Below, piece by piece: positions 1 through 8,094 of a stretch of 64,000 nt of DNA (the stretch's first letter is position 1; each line of letters begins with the position of its first letter). Source of the stretch: Streptomyces sp. R44. Its GTDB lineage: Bacteria > Actinomycetota > Actinomycetes > Streptomycetales > Streptomycetaceae. Position numbers and translations under genes: made by a program. The notes under the pieces were generated by a model. The model was not told where the DNA came from, searched no databases, and saw only the letters and a list, made by a program, of their open reading frames with translations. The stretch covers positions 2,046,001 through 2,110,000 of the forward strand of contig NZ_CP163444.1 in NCBI RefSeq assembly GCF_041053105.1, read 5' to 3'.

Positions 1-349
1 ACTTCACGGCCCCGCTGGTCACCTCACCACCCCGAAGCGCCCCCAGGTGCGCCCGGAACCCGCGCCGGTGGTCGCCCCGCAGGTCGTCGTACCGGCCGCA
101 CACGGCCGCCGCGGCGACGGCGAGGGAGGCGGCGGGCGCGGCGGGCAGGACGGCGGCCGCCGAGCCGAAGGCGACGGCGGGACCGGCCAGCAGGGAGACC
201 GGCCGGTCCGCGTAGTTGGTCCGCTCCCAGCTCCGCGGGTTCCCCGGCGGCCGCCGTCGCAGCCGCCCGTACGCGAGCCGGGTCGCGCCGAGGGCCGCGG
301 CGAAGGTCCCGATCCGCCCGAGACCGCCCCGCCCGAGGGCGCGGGTCAC
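1..349 (-). CDS. MraY-like / glycosyltransferase family 4 membrane protein, C-terminus cut off
   Basis: This is a partial gene running out of the left window edge, read from the lower strand. A GTG start at 347-349 overlaps the recN stop as GTGA, so it is the downstream, translationally coupled partner of recN. The visible ~116 residues include NYADRPVSLLAGPA, an Ala-rich hydrophobic segment, then CGRYDDLRGD and, further on, GFRAHLGALRGGEVTSG. The YDD motif followed by the GFRAHL/GEVTSG stretch resembles prenyl-phosphate sugar-phosphate transferases (MraY/WecA superfamily), which move an activated sugar phosphate onto a lipid carrier at the membrane. The lipid or sugar substrate cannot be told from the fragment. 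Confidence 0.7.
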   Translation of the reverse strand, partial: MTRALGRGGLGRIGTFAAALGATRLAYGRLRRRPPGNPRSWERTNYADRPVSLLAGPAVAFGSAAAVLPAAPAASLAVAAAAVCGRYDDLRGDHRRGFRAHLGALRGGEVTSGAVK

Positions 350-2088
350 GCGTCCGCCCGGGCCGTGGCGAGGAGCTCCTCCGCGTGGGCCCTGGCCGTC
401 TCGGAGTCCTCCTGGCCGGCGAGCATCCGGGACAGCTCCCGGACGCGCTCCTCGCCCTCCAGGACGGTCACGCCGGAGCGGGTGACGGAGCCGTCGTTGG
501 TCTTCTCCACGAGCAGCTGCCGGTCGGCGAAGGCCGCGACCTGCGGGAGGTGGGTGACGACGACGACCTGCGCGGACTTGGCGAGCTTGGCGAGCCGGCG
601 CCCGATCTCGACGGCCGCCTTGCCGCCGACGCCCGCGTCGACCTCGTCGAAGAGGTACGTCGGCACCGGGTCGACCCCGGCGAAGACGACCTCCACGGCG
701 AGCATCACGCGGGAGAGCTCACCGCCGGACGCGCCCTTGGCGATGGGCCGGGGCGGGGCTCCGGGGTGCGGGGCGAGCAGCAGCTCGACCTCGTCGGCCC
801 CGGACGGGCCGTAGGCGACCCGGCGGCCGCCGACCTCGACGCCCTCCTCGTCCTCGGTCTGCGCGATGGCGAAGGACACGCGCGCGTGCGGCATGGCCAG
901 CGAGGCGAGCTCGGCGGTGACCGCGTCGGCGAACCGGGCGGCGGTCTCCGTGCGCGCGTCGGTGAGCGCCTGCGCGAGCACCGACAGCTCGTCGCGCAGC
1001 CGGTCCCGCTCGGCGGTGAGCTCCTCGATCCGGTCGTCGTCGCCGTCGAGCTCGCCGAGCCGCCCGGCGCTCTCCTCCGCCCAGGCGAGGACGGCGGTGA
1101 TGTCCTCGCCGTACTTCCTGGTCAGCTGAGTGAGGGCGGCGCGCCGCTCCTCGACGGCGGCGAGCCGCAGCGGGTCGGCGTCGAGGTCGTCGGCGTATCC
1201 GGCCAGCTCCTGCGCCACGTCGGACAGCAGGATGGAGATCTCGCCCATCCGGTCGGCGAGCCCGGCCAGCGCCGGGTCGTGCGACCGTACGGCCTCCAGG
1301 GCCCGGCCCGCACCCGCGACCAGGGTGGTCGCGTCGACGGCCTCGGGGTCCTCGGGGTTGCCCGCGAGCGCGCCGTGCGCGAGCGCGGCGGCGGAGGCGA
1401 GGGCCTCGGCGTGCCCGAGCCGCTCGGCCTCGGCGGCGAGTTCGACGTCCTCGCCCGCGCGCGGCTCGACGGCCTCGATCTCGCCGAGCCCGAAGCGCAG
1501 CAGATCGGCCTCCTGGGCCCGCTCACGCGCGCGCGTGGTGATCTCGTCCAGCTCGGCGGTGACGGCGCGCAGCCGCCGGTACGCCTCGCCGTAGGCGGCC
1601 AGCGGCACGGAGACGGCCTCGCCCGCGTACCGGTCGAGCGCACCGCGCTGCCGGGCGGGCTTGAGCAGTCCCTGCTGGTCGGTCTGGCCGTGGACGGCGA
1701 CGAGCTCGTCGGCGAGTTCCGCGAGCAGCCCGACGGGCACGGAGCGCCCGCCGAGGTGGGCGCGCGAACGTCCCTCGGCCGAGACGGTGCGGCTGACGAG
1801 CAGCACGCCCTCGTCGAGCTCGGCACCGGCCTCCTCGGCGCGTACGGCGGCGGGCGCGCCCGCGGGCACGCTGATCCGCCCCTCGACGACGGCCGACCCC
1901 GCGCCGATCCGCACCAGGGCCGGGTCGGCACGTCCACCGAGCAGCAGCCCCAGGCTGGTCACGACCATGGTCTTTCCCGCACCGGTCTCACCGGTCACCG
2001 CGGTGAAGCCGGGCGACAGCTCGACCACCGCGTCGTCGATGACCCCGAGCGACCGTATCCGCATCTCCTCCAGCACGCCCCAGACCAT
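346..2088 (-). CDS. recN: DNA repair protein RecN (SMC-like ATPase)
   Basis: RecN is an SMC-family ATPase acting early in double-strand-break repair. The 580-residue product has Walker A GETGAGKT at residues 33-40, long Ala/Glu/Arg-rich helices (coiled coil) in the middle, an SGGELSRVML signature and Walker B LFDEVD at 479-484, followed by the VVVVTHLPQVAAFAD segment typical of RecN. The start is uncertain: ATG at 2088 has no obvious Shine-Dalgarno (SD) sequence, and a GTG four codons inside (2076) would give the more usual LEEMRIRSLGV beginning. It lies downstream of nadK (about 80 bp gap) in the tlyA-nadK-recN order common in actinobacteria. Confidence 0.95.
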   Translation of the reverse strand: MVWGVLEEMRIRSLGVIDDAVVELSPGFTAVTGETGAGKTMVVTSLGLLLGGRADPALVRIGAGSAVVEGRISVPAGAPAAVRAEEAGAELDEGVLLVSRTVSAEGRSRAHLGGRSVPVGLLAELADELVAVHGQTDQQGLLKPARQRGALDRYAGEAVSVPLAAYGEAYRRLRAVTAELDEITTRARERAQEADLLRFGLGEIEAVEPRAGEDVELAAEAERLGHAEALASAAALAHGALAGNPEDPEAVDATTLVAGAGRALEAVRSHDPALAGLADRMGEISILLSDVAQELAGYADDLDADPLRLAAVEERRAALTQLTRKYGEDITAVLAWAEESAGRLGELDGDDDRIEELTAERDRLRDELSVLAQALTDARTETAARFADAVTAELASLAMPHARVSFAIAQTEDEEGVEVGGRRVAYGPSGADEVELLLAPHPGAPPRPIAKGASGGELSRVMLAVEVVFAGVDPVPTYLFDEVDAGVGGKAAVEIGRRLAKLAKSAQVVVVTHLPQVAAFADRQLLVEKTNDGSVTRSGVTVLEGEERVRELSRMLAGQEDSETARAHAEELLATARADA

Positions 2089-2170
2089 ACGAGGTTTCCC
2101 GGGTCGGATGCGACATCGCCCCCGTGCGTAACCCTCGGGAGCACCACTCGTTACGGAGCGGGCCGGGGGA

Positions 2171-3094
2171 TCAGTGCGGTGCGCCCCGCCACCCCGACAC
2201 GGGCAGGGCGAACTTGGCGACGAGCCGGTCGGTGAAGGAGGCGTGGTGCAGTCGGGCGAGCCGCACGGGCACGGCGCCCCGCCGTACCTCGACGCGCGCG
2301 CCCGCCGGGAGTTCCACGGTCCGCCGCCCGTCGCACCACAGCACCCCGTGCGGGGTGTGCGGCTCGACCTCGACGGCGAGCACCGACTGGGGGGTGGTGA
2401 TCAGCGGCTTGGCGAAGAGGGCGTGGGCCCCGATCGGGACCATGAGCAGCGCCTCGACCTCGGGCCAGACGACCGGCCCGCCCGCCGAGAAGGCGTACGC
2501 GGTGGAGCCGGTGGGTGTCGCGCAGATCACCCCGTCGCAGCCGAAGCCGGTGACCGGGCGGCCGTCGATCGCGAGGACGACCTCCAGCATCCGCTCGGGC
2601 GAGACCTTCTGCACGGCGGCCTCGTTGAGCGCCCAGTCGCGGTGCAGGACGTCGCCGTTCTCGTACACGACGACGTCGAGCGTCATCCGCTCCTCGACCT
2701 CGTACGCCTTGGTGACGACCCGGTCGACGACCTTGTCGAGGTCGTCGCGCTCGGCCTCCGCGAGGAAGCCGACGCGCCCCAGGTTGACGCCGAGCATGGG
2801 CACGCCGGAGGCGCGGGAGAACTCGGCGCCGCGCAGCAGGGTGCCGTCGCCGCCGAGGACGACGAGGAGTTCACAGCCGTCGAGCGCGTCGGAGCAGGCC
2901 TCCGGCACCTTCTCGACGGACGGCGGCAGCGGCAGGTCCGCGGCCTCGGCCTCCAGGACGCGGACGCCGATGCCGCTGCGCAGCAGCCCCAGGACGACCA
3001 GTTCGGCGCTGCGCACGGCGGCCGGCCGGCCGGTGTGCGCGAGCAGGAAGACGGTGCGTGTTGTTCCCGATGGTGCTGCTGCCGTTGAGCTCAA
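2171..3094 (-). CDS. nadK: NAD kinase
   Basis: The enzyme phosphorylates NAD to NADP using ATP (or polyphosphate) in the cytoplasm. The GGDGT catalytic motif is at residues 81-85, with NE at 157-158 and the substrate-binding TPTGSTAY at 193-200. Translation is placed at a TTG (3092-3094) whose last bases overlap the tlyA stop as TTGA. No ATG or GTG lies nearby at the right distance, and the reading frame upstream of this point is low-complexity Arg/Gly. The product of 307 residues fits the family. Overlap with tlyA implies translational coupling. Confidence 0.93.
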   Translation of the reverse strand: MSSTAAAPSGTTRTVFLLAHTGRPAAVRSAELVVLGLLRSGIGVRVLEAEAADLPLPPSVEKVPEACSDALDGCELLVVLGGDGTLLRGAEFSRASGVPMLGVNLGRVGFLAEAERDDLDKVVDRVVTKAYEVEERMTLDVVVYENGDVLHRDWALNEAAVQKVSPERMLEVVLAIDGRPVTGFGCDGVICATPTGSTAYAFSAGGPVVWPEVEALLMVPIGAHALFAKPLITTPQSVLAVEVEPHTPHGVLWCDGRRTVELPAGARVEVRRGAVPVRLARLHHASFTDRLVAKFALPVSGWRGAPH

Positions 3095-3906
3095 CGAGGT
3101 CCCTCCGCCACGGCGCGGTCGACGTCCGCCGGATCCAGCGCGGGCGCGCCTGCCCGCAGCCACAGAAAGTACTCGACGTTGCCGGAGGGGCCGGGCAGCG
3201 GGCTCGCGGTGACGCCGAGGACGCCCAGGCCGAGCTCGCCGGCCTGCCGGGCGACGTTCTTCACGGCGTCCGCGCGGAGCTCGGCGGACCGTACGACGCC
3301 GCCCGTGCCGAGCCGCTCCTTGCCCACCTCGAACTGCGGCTTGACCATGAGGACGAGGTCGGCCCCGGGCGCCGTGCAGGCGGCGAGGGCGGGCAGGACG
3401 AGACCGAGCGGGATGAACGACAGGTCGCCGACGACGAGGTCGACCGGGATGCCGTCGATGGCGTCGAGCGTCAACTCGCGTACGTTCGTGCGGTCCTTCA
3501 CGGTGACGCGCTCGTCGCTCTGCAGCGACCAGGCGAGCTGTCCGTAGCCGACGTCGACGGCGACGACATGGGCGGCGCCCGTGCGCAGCAGGACGTCGGT
3601 GAAGCCGCCCGTGGAGGCTCCGGCGTCCAGGGCGCGCCGTCCCCCGACCACGAGCCCCTGCGGCACGAAGGCGGCGAAGGCCCCGGCGAGCTTGTGGCCG
3701 CCGCGCGAGACGTAGTCGGGGTCGGAGTCGTCCTGGGCGACGACGATGGCCGCGGCGGTCTCGACCTGGGTGGCGGGCTTGGTGGCGACGGTCTTGCCGA
3801 CGGTCACCCGGCCCGCGGCGATCAGCTGGCTGGCGTGCTCGCGCGAGCGCGCGAGCTTGCGCCGTACCAGCTCGGCGTCGAGACGGCGGCGTGCCGGTCC
3901 TGCCAC
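3091..3906 (-). CDS. tlyA: TlyA family rRNA (cytidine-2'-O)-methyltransferase
   Basis: TlyA proteins 2'-O-methylate cytidines in 16S and/or 23S rRNA; in mycobacteria this sensitises ribosomes to capreomycin. The 271-residue product has an N-terminal S4 RNA-binding domain (about residues 7-65, with RRKLARSREHASQLI and GRVTV) and an FtsJ/RrmJ-like methyltransferase domain with RGGHKL at 68-73 and the SAM-binding DAGASTGGFTD at 94-104. It begins the overlap-linked tlyA-nadK pair, with a small Asp/Ala-rich gene 7 bp upstream. Confidence 0.92.
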   Translation of the reverse strand: MAGPARRRLDAELVRRKLARSREHASQLIAAGRVTVGKTVATKPATQVETAAAIVVAQDDSDPDYVSRGGHKLAGAFAAFVPQGLVVGGRRALDAGASTGGFTDVLLRTGAAHVVAVDVGYGQLAWSLQSDERVTVKDRTNVRELTLDAIDGIPVDLVVGDLSFIPLGLVLPALAACTAPGADLVLMVKPQFEVGKERLGTGGVVRSAELRADAVKNVARQAGELGLGVLGVTASPLPGPSGNVEYFLWLRAGAPALDPADVDRAVAEGPR

Positions 3907-3913
3907 GTTCGGT

Positions 3914-4177
3914 TCAGCTCCTGTTGTCGTACGGACGGGGGGCGGGGTGCGTGTCGAGCGAGGTCAGCTCCGCACGCAGTCCACGGTGTACATCCTCGTA
4001 CACCTCCAGGTGTCCGTCCGCCGGGAGGTGGTCCACCTCCGCGAGACGCGCGAGGCCGGCGTCGACGGCGGGATGGCCGGTGAGGTCGAGGGCGACACCG
4101 AGCGGCGCGGCCGCGGCGGGCTCGTACGACTCGGCGGGGCCCTGCTCCCGCGGGGCTTCGGGGATGGTGTCGCTCAT
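3914..4177 (-). CDS. Small conserved hypothetical protein (87 aa)
   Basis: The product is an 87-residue acidic protein with a Pro/Ala-rich N-terminus and a second half containing HPAVDAGLARLAEVDHLP followed by a GHLEVYEDVHRGLRAEL helix. I recognise no domain. It lies 7 bp upstream of tlyA in the same direction and so is probably the first gene of the tlyA-nadK-recN operon. The neighbouring SCP2 gene starts divergently 42 bp away, so the promoters of both must be compressed into 4178-4219. Confidence 0.75.
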   Translation of the reverse strand: MSDTIPEAPREQGPAESYEPAAAAPLGVALDLTGHPAVDAGLARLAEVDHLPADGHLEVYEDVHRGLRAELTSLDTHPAPRPYDNRS

Positions 4178-4219
4178 GCCCCGACGCTACCGCGAAGCCC
4201 TGGGGTACCGTCGACGGCG

Positions 4220-4567
4220 ATGGCGACGATCACGGAGTGCCGCGGCGCACTGGACAGACTTTCGGACAATCTCGCGCGGGCGGACGAGGGCGTGCGTGGC
4301 GCGGCCGCGCTCGACCGCAGCCTGAGCTGCCACATCACGGACCTGGACACGACGTTCACGGGCCGTCTCGCGGACGGCCGGATCCGGGTGGACGGGACGG
4401 TGGACGGCCCGCCGCCGGCGAAGGCGCAGATCCGGCTCGCCATGACCGGCGACGACCTGGTGGCGATGGTGGCCGGCGAGCTGAACTTCGCGAAGGCCTG
4501 GGCCGCGGGCCGGGTCAGACTGGAGGCCGGCTTCCGCGACCTCCTGCGGCTGCGCTCGCTCCTGTAG
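4220..4567 (+). CDS. SCP2 sterol-binding-domain-like protein (115 aa)
   Basis: The 115-residue product has the compact alpha/beta pattern of SCP2/sterol-carrier-like domains: an N-terminal helix (ATITECRGALDRLSDNLA), a beta sheet with DTTFTGRLADGRIRVDG and AQIRLAMTGDDLVAMVAGEL, then a basic C-terminal helix (AWAAGRVRLEAGFRDLLRLRSLL). Such domains bind lipids in a hydrophobic cavity. The ligand is unknown. The ATG at 4220 is chosen because the product then matches the domain; longer upstream readings are low complexity and antisense to the divergent gene. Confidence 0.75.
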   Translation: MATITECRGALDRLSDNLARADEGVRGAAALDRSLSCHITDLDTTFTGRLADGRIRVDGTVDGPPPAKAQIRLAMTGDDLVAMVAGELNFAKAWAAGRVRLEAGFRDLLRLRSLL

Positions 4568-4606
4568 CCGAGGCACCCCGCCCCGGGTCGTCTCGTGCGT
4601 CCCGGG

Positions 4607-5470
4607 TCACTTCCGCAGCGCGGGCTCCTGGTCGGCCGGCTCCTCGGCCTGCGCCGGCACGGCCGCGCGGCCGCGCGCCTTCCGCCCGGCCGGTACGACC
4701 AGCGGCGTCCCCGTCTCGGGGTCGTCGATGACCTGGCAGCGCAGCCCGAAGACCCGCTCGACGAGATCGGCGGTCACGATCTCCGACGGCGGGCCCTCGG
4801 CGACGACCTCGCCGTCGCGGACGGCGATGAGATGGGTCGCGTACCGGGCCGCGTGGTTGAGGTCGTGGAGGACGGCGACGAGCGTCCGCCCCCGCGTCTC
4901 GTGCAGCTCGGCGCACAGGTCGAGGACGTCGATCTGGTGCTGGATGTCGAGGTAGGTGGTGGGCTCGTCCAGCAGCAGCAGCGGGGTCTGCTGGGCGAGC
5001 GCCATGGCGATCCAGACACGCTGGCGCTGCCCGCCCGAGAGCTCGTCCACGTACCGCCCGGCGAGCTCGGCGACACCGGTGGACTCCATCGACTCCCGGA
5101 CGATCCGCTCGTCCTCCGGGGACCACTGGCGCAGCAGCCCCTGGTGCGGGTAGCGGCCGCGCGCGACGAGGTCGGCGACGGTGATGCCGTCGGGGGCCAC
5201 GGAGGTCTGGGGCAGCAGCCCGAGGGTCTTGGCGACCTTCTTGGCGGGCATCGTGTGGATCGACTGCCCGTCGAGCAGGACGCGGCCCTCGCTCGGCTTC
5301 AGCATCCGGGAGAGCGCGCGAAGGAGGGTCGACTTGCCGCAGGCGTTGGGGCCGACGATGACGGTGAACGAGTTGTCGGGGATCGCGACGGACAGCTCGC
5401 GGGCGATGACCCGCTGCTCGTACGCCAGGGTCACCGATTCCGCGCTCAGGCGCTGCTGCCGACCGTCCAT
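4607..5470 (-). CDS. Iron-siderophore ABC transporter ATP-binding protein
   Basis: This is a FecE/FepC-type ATPase of 287 residues: Walker A GPNACGKST at 40-48, signature LSGGQ at 144-148, Walker B LLLLDEP at 164-170 and the H-loop histidine near 202. The ARGRYPHQ stretch is typical of ferric-siderophore/vitamin B12 importers. The ATG at 5470 is preferred; upstream readings are Arg-rich noise. A 19-bp iron box lies 64 bp upstream, so expression should rise under iron starvation. No permease or binding-protein gene is adjacent, so it must pair with membrane components encoded elsewhere. Its tail (about residues 260-287) is Ala/Glu-rich. Confidence 0.92.
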   Translation of the reverse strand: MDGRQQRLSAESVTLAYEQRVIARELSVAIPDNSFTVIVGPNACGKSTLLRALSRMLKPSEGRVLLDGQSIHTMPAKKVAKTLGLLPQTSVAPDGITVADLVARGRYPHQGLLRQWSPEDERIVRESMESTGVAELAGRYVDELSGGQRQRVWIAMALAQQTPLLLLDEPTTYLDIQHQIDVLDLCAELHETRGRTLVAVLHDLNHAARYATHLIAVRDGEVVAEGPPSEIVTADLVERVFGLRCQVIDDPETGTPLVVPAGRKARGRAAVPAQAEEPADQEPALRK

Positions 5471-5533
5471 ACCCGCACTCCCGCTTCTCGTCCGTGGTCG
5501 TGACCGGCGGTGACGACCACGCCCCACGCGAAG

Positions 5534-5552
5534 TTAGGTTAGCCTACCCAAC
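5534..5552 (-). promoter_or_regulatory. DmdR/IdeR-type iron box
   Basis: The 19-base sequence TTAGGTTAGCCTACCCAAC matches the actinobacterial iron-box consensus TTAGGTTAGSCTAACCTAA at 16 positions. It sits 64 bp upstream of the siderophore ATPase start, in the gap after the HAD gene stop. The known role of such boxes is binding of Fe2+-loaded DmdR1/IdeR to repress iron uptake genes. Confidence 0.85.
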
Positions 5553-5580
5553 TTCACTCCCTGCCCGAGGTGCCGGAGCC

Positions 5581-6657
5581 TCACACCCCCAGCAGCGCAA
5601 GCACCTTCCCCGCGTCCGGCACACCACCACCGGGCGCGTCCGCCACGGACCACGCGGCCCCGCACAGCGCCCGCACCCCGTCCATCACGTCCGCCCCGTC
5701 GCCCGGCGTGCCGTCGAGGACGAGCTCACCGCCGCTCACGGAGGCCCGCCACCCCCCGCACACGAAACCCCCGTCGCCATCCTCGACGACCTCGGGCTGG
5801 CCCGTGAGCAGCCCCCGCAGATCGGCCGCCACATACGTCGGCCGGTGCTCGGGCACGGCCGCGAGCAGCTGCGCCACGTCCGTCACCCCGGTCAGCACGA
5901 GCAGCGAGTCGACCCCGCCGTTGAACGCCCCCTCGATGTCCGTGTCCAGCCGGTCCCCGACCACCAGTGGCCGCTCGGCCCCCGTCCGCAGCACCGTCTC
6001 GCGGTGCATCGGCGGCAGCGGCTTCCCCGCGACCTTCGGCTCGAAGCGGTGCCCGGTCGCGATCCGTACGACCTCCACCGCCGCCCCGTTCCCCGGCCCG
6101 ATCCCCCGCGCCCCGGGAATCGTCAGATCCGTGTTGGAGGCGTACCACGGCACCCCGCGCCCCACCGCGTACGCCGCCTCCGCGAACCGCGCCCACGGCA
6201 TCCCCGGACCCCCGTACCCCTGCACGACCGCCGCCGGGTCGTCGTCCGCCGAGTCCACCGGCACGAGACCCCGCTCGCGCAGCGCCACGCGCAGCCCCTC
6301 GCCGCCGACGACCAGCACCCGGGACCCGGCCGGCAGGTCGTCCGCGATCATCCGGGCCGCCGCCTGCGCCGAAGTGACCACGTCCCCGGCCTCCGCCGGC
6401 ACCCCGAGCTCCGTCAGGTGCTCGGCCACCTCACCGGGCGTCCGCAGCGCGTTGTTGGTGACGTACGCCAGATGCATTCCGCCGGCCCGGGCCGCCCCGA
6501 GCGCCTCCACGGCGTGCGGCACGGCCTCCCCGCCCGCGTACACGACACCGTCCAGGTCCAGCAGCGCCGTGTCGTACGCCTCGCTCAGCGCGACGGCGCT
6601 GCCCCCGGGGTGCTTCCTGCCGCCTTCGTGCCGTCCCTGGCCGTTCCGCACCGTCAC
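5581..6657 (-). CDS. HAD-IIA family sugar-phosphate/nucleotidase-like phosphatase
   Basis: This is a NagD/PGP-like HAD hydrolase of 358 residues. The nucleophile motif DLDGVVY is at residues 34-40, the C2-cap region has TNNALRTP, and motif III/IV is PLVVGDRLDTDIEGA. Members dephosphorylate phosphoglycolate, 4-nitrophenyl phosphate or sugar phosphates; the substrate here is unknown. The GTG start is supported by GAGGAG 7 nt upstream on the lower strand. A C-terminal extension of about 80 residues (FVCGGWRASVSGGELVLDG) follows the catalytic domain, as in other Streptomyces versions. The divergent DUF1015 gene begins 78 bp away. Confidence 0.9.
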   Translation of the reverse strand: MTVRNGQGRHEGGRKHPGGSAVALSEAYDTALLDLDGVVYAGGEAVPHAVEALGAARAGGMHLAYVTNNALRTPGEVAEHLTELGVPAEAGDVVTSAQAAARMIADDLPAGSRVLVVGGEGLRVALRERGLVPVDSADDDPAAVVQGYGGPGMPWARFAEAAYAVGRGVPWYASNTDLTIPGARGIGPGNGAAVEVVRIATGHRFEPKVAGKPLPPMHRETVLRTGAERPLVVGDRLDTDIEGAFNGGVDSLLVLTGVTDVAQLLAAVPEHRPTYVAADLRGLLTGQPEVVEDGDGGFVCGGWRASVSGGELVLDGTPGDGADVMDGVRALCGAAWSVADAPGGGVPDAGKVLALLGV

Positions 6658-6735
6658 CGCACACTCCTCAGATCACCGGGTGAATTCCCCCACTCTCCCG
6701 ATCATCGCTCATGCCCGCCCACATACGATGACAGG

Positions 6736-8031
6736 ATGAACACCTCAGGTCACGCGGCCGACGACGTCCGCGACGACGCCACAGGCCTGCGCCTGGCCCC
6801 GTTCCGCGGACTCCGTTACGTCCCCGAGCGGGTCGGCAGCCTCGCCGCCGTGACGTCCCCTCCCTACGACGTCGTCGTACGACCTGACGGACTGCTCCAT
6901 CTGGAGTCCGCCGATCCGCACAACATCGTCCGGCTGATCCTCCCGCAGGCGATCACCGCCGGCACCCGCCACCGCAAGGCCGCCGTCACCCTCGACCGCT
7001 GGCTCGCGGACGGCGTCCTCGCCCCGGACCCGGAGCCCGCGCTCTACGTGTACGAGCAGAACGGCGACGGCATCCTCCAGCGCGGCATCATCGGCGCGCT
7101 GGAACTCTCCACCCCGGCCGAGGGCATCGTCCTCCCCCACGAGGACGTCATGCCGCACGTCGTCGAGGACCGCGCCGCCCTGATGCGGACCACGGCCGCC
7201 AACCTGGAGCCCCTGCTCCTCACGTACGTCGGCGCGGACGAGGGCGGCGCCGACGCCGTCATCGAGCGCACCGTCCAGCGCGAGCCGCTGCTCTCCACCA
7301 CCACGGAGGACGGCTTCCAGCACCGCCTCTGGTCGGTCACGGACCCCGCCGAACTCGCCACGATCGCCGGCGAACTGGCCTCCCACCAGGCCCTCATCGC
7401 CGACGGCCACCACCGCTGGGCGACGTACCTGCGCCTCCGCGAGGAGCACGCGGCACCCGGCCCCTGGAACTACGGCCTGGTCCTCCTCATCGACACCGCC
7501 CGCTACCCGCTGCGGGTCCGCGCCATCCACCGCCTCCTCAACCGCCTGCCGGTCGCCGACGCCCTCACGGCCCTCGGCGACTCCTTCCGGGTGCGCCGCG
7601 TCGACGGGCCGCTCCCGGTGGCCCTGGAGGCCCTGGAGGCGGCCGCTGCCGAGGGCAACGCCTTCCTCCTCGCGGGCGACGGCACCTTCCACCTCCTGGA
7701 CCACCCGGACCCCGCCCTCCTGGACCGCACGATCCGCACGGACCGCCCCCAGGCCTGGCGGACCCTGGACGCGACGGTCCTGCACTCCACGCTCCTGGAG
7801 AACGTCTGGCACATCCCGGACGCCCCCGAGGACATCGCCTACATCCACGACACGGAGGCCGCGGTCGACCAGGCGGAACGCCGCGGCGGTACGGCGGTCC
7901 TCATGCACCCGGTACGGGAGGAGGTCGTCCGCGACCTCGCCCGCCAGGGCGTCACGATGCCCCGCAAGTCGACCTCCTTCGGCCCGAAGCCGGCGACGGG
8001 CCTGGTCCTGAGAAGCCTGGCGCTGGACTGA
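6736..8031 (+). CDS. DUF1015 family protein
   Basis: The 431-residue product belongs to the DUF1015 family, with the N-terminal PFRGLRYVPERVG and SPPYDVV motifs, HNIVRLILPQ and the signature IADGHHRWATYLRLREE near residue 225. Family members are widespread but uncharacterised; in some bacteria homologues lie near serine/phosphoserine metabolism. The ATG at 6736 follows CAGG and gives the canonical beginning. It is monocistronic, divergent from the HAD gene and ended by a strong bidirectional hairpin. Confidence 0.9.
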   Translation: MNTSGHAADDVRDDATGLRLAPFRGLRYVPERVGSLAAVTSPPYDVVVRPDGLLHLESADPHNIVRLILPQAITAGTRHRKAAVTLDRWLADGVLAPDPEPALYVYEQNGDGILQRGIIGALELSTPAEGIVLPHEDVMPHVVEDRAALMRTTAANLEPLLLTYVGADEGGADAVIERTVQREPLLSTTTEDGFQHRLWSVTDPAELATIAGELASHQALIADGHHRWATYLRLREEHAAPGPWNYGLVLLIDTARYPLRVRAIHRLLNRLPVADALTALGDSFRVRRVDGPLPVALEALEAAAAEGNAFLLAGDGTFHLLDHPDPALLDRTIRTDRPQAWRTLDATVLHSTLLENVWHIPDAPEDIAYIHDTEAAVDQAERRGGTAVLMHPVREEVVRDLARQGVTMPRKSTSFGPKPATGLVLRSLALD

Positions 8032-8044
8032 GAGCGGGGAAACT

Positions 8045-8079
8045 AAGAAGGGCGGCACCCGTCGGGTGCCGCCCTTCTT
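8045..8079. terminator. Bidirectional intrinsic terminator
   Basis: A perfect 16-bp inverted repeat (AAGAAGGGCGGCACCC, loop GTC) sits between two convergent genes. The A/T ends on both sides let it terminate both the DUF1015 gene and the repeat-protein gene. Confidence 0.9.
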
Positions 8080-8094
8080 CGCTACCGGCCGGGA

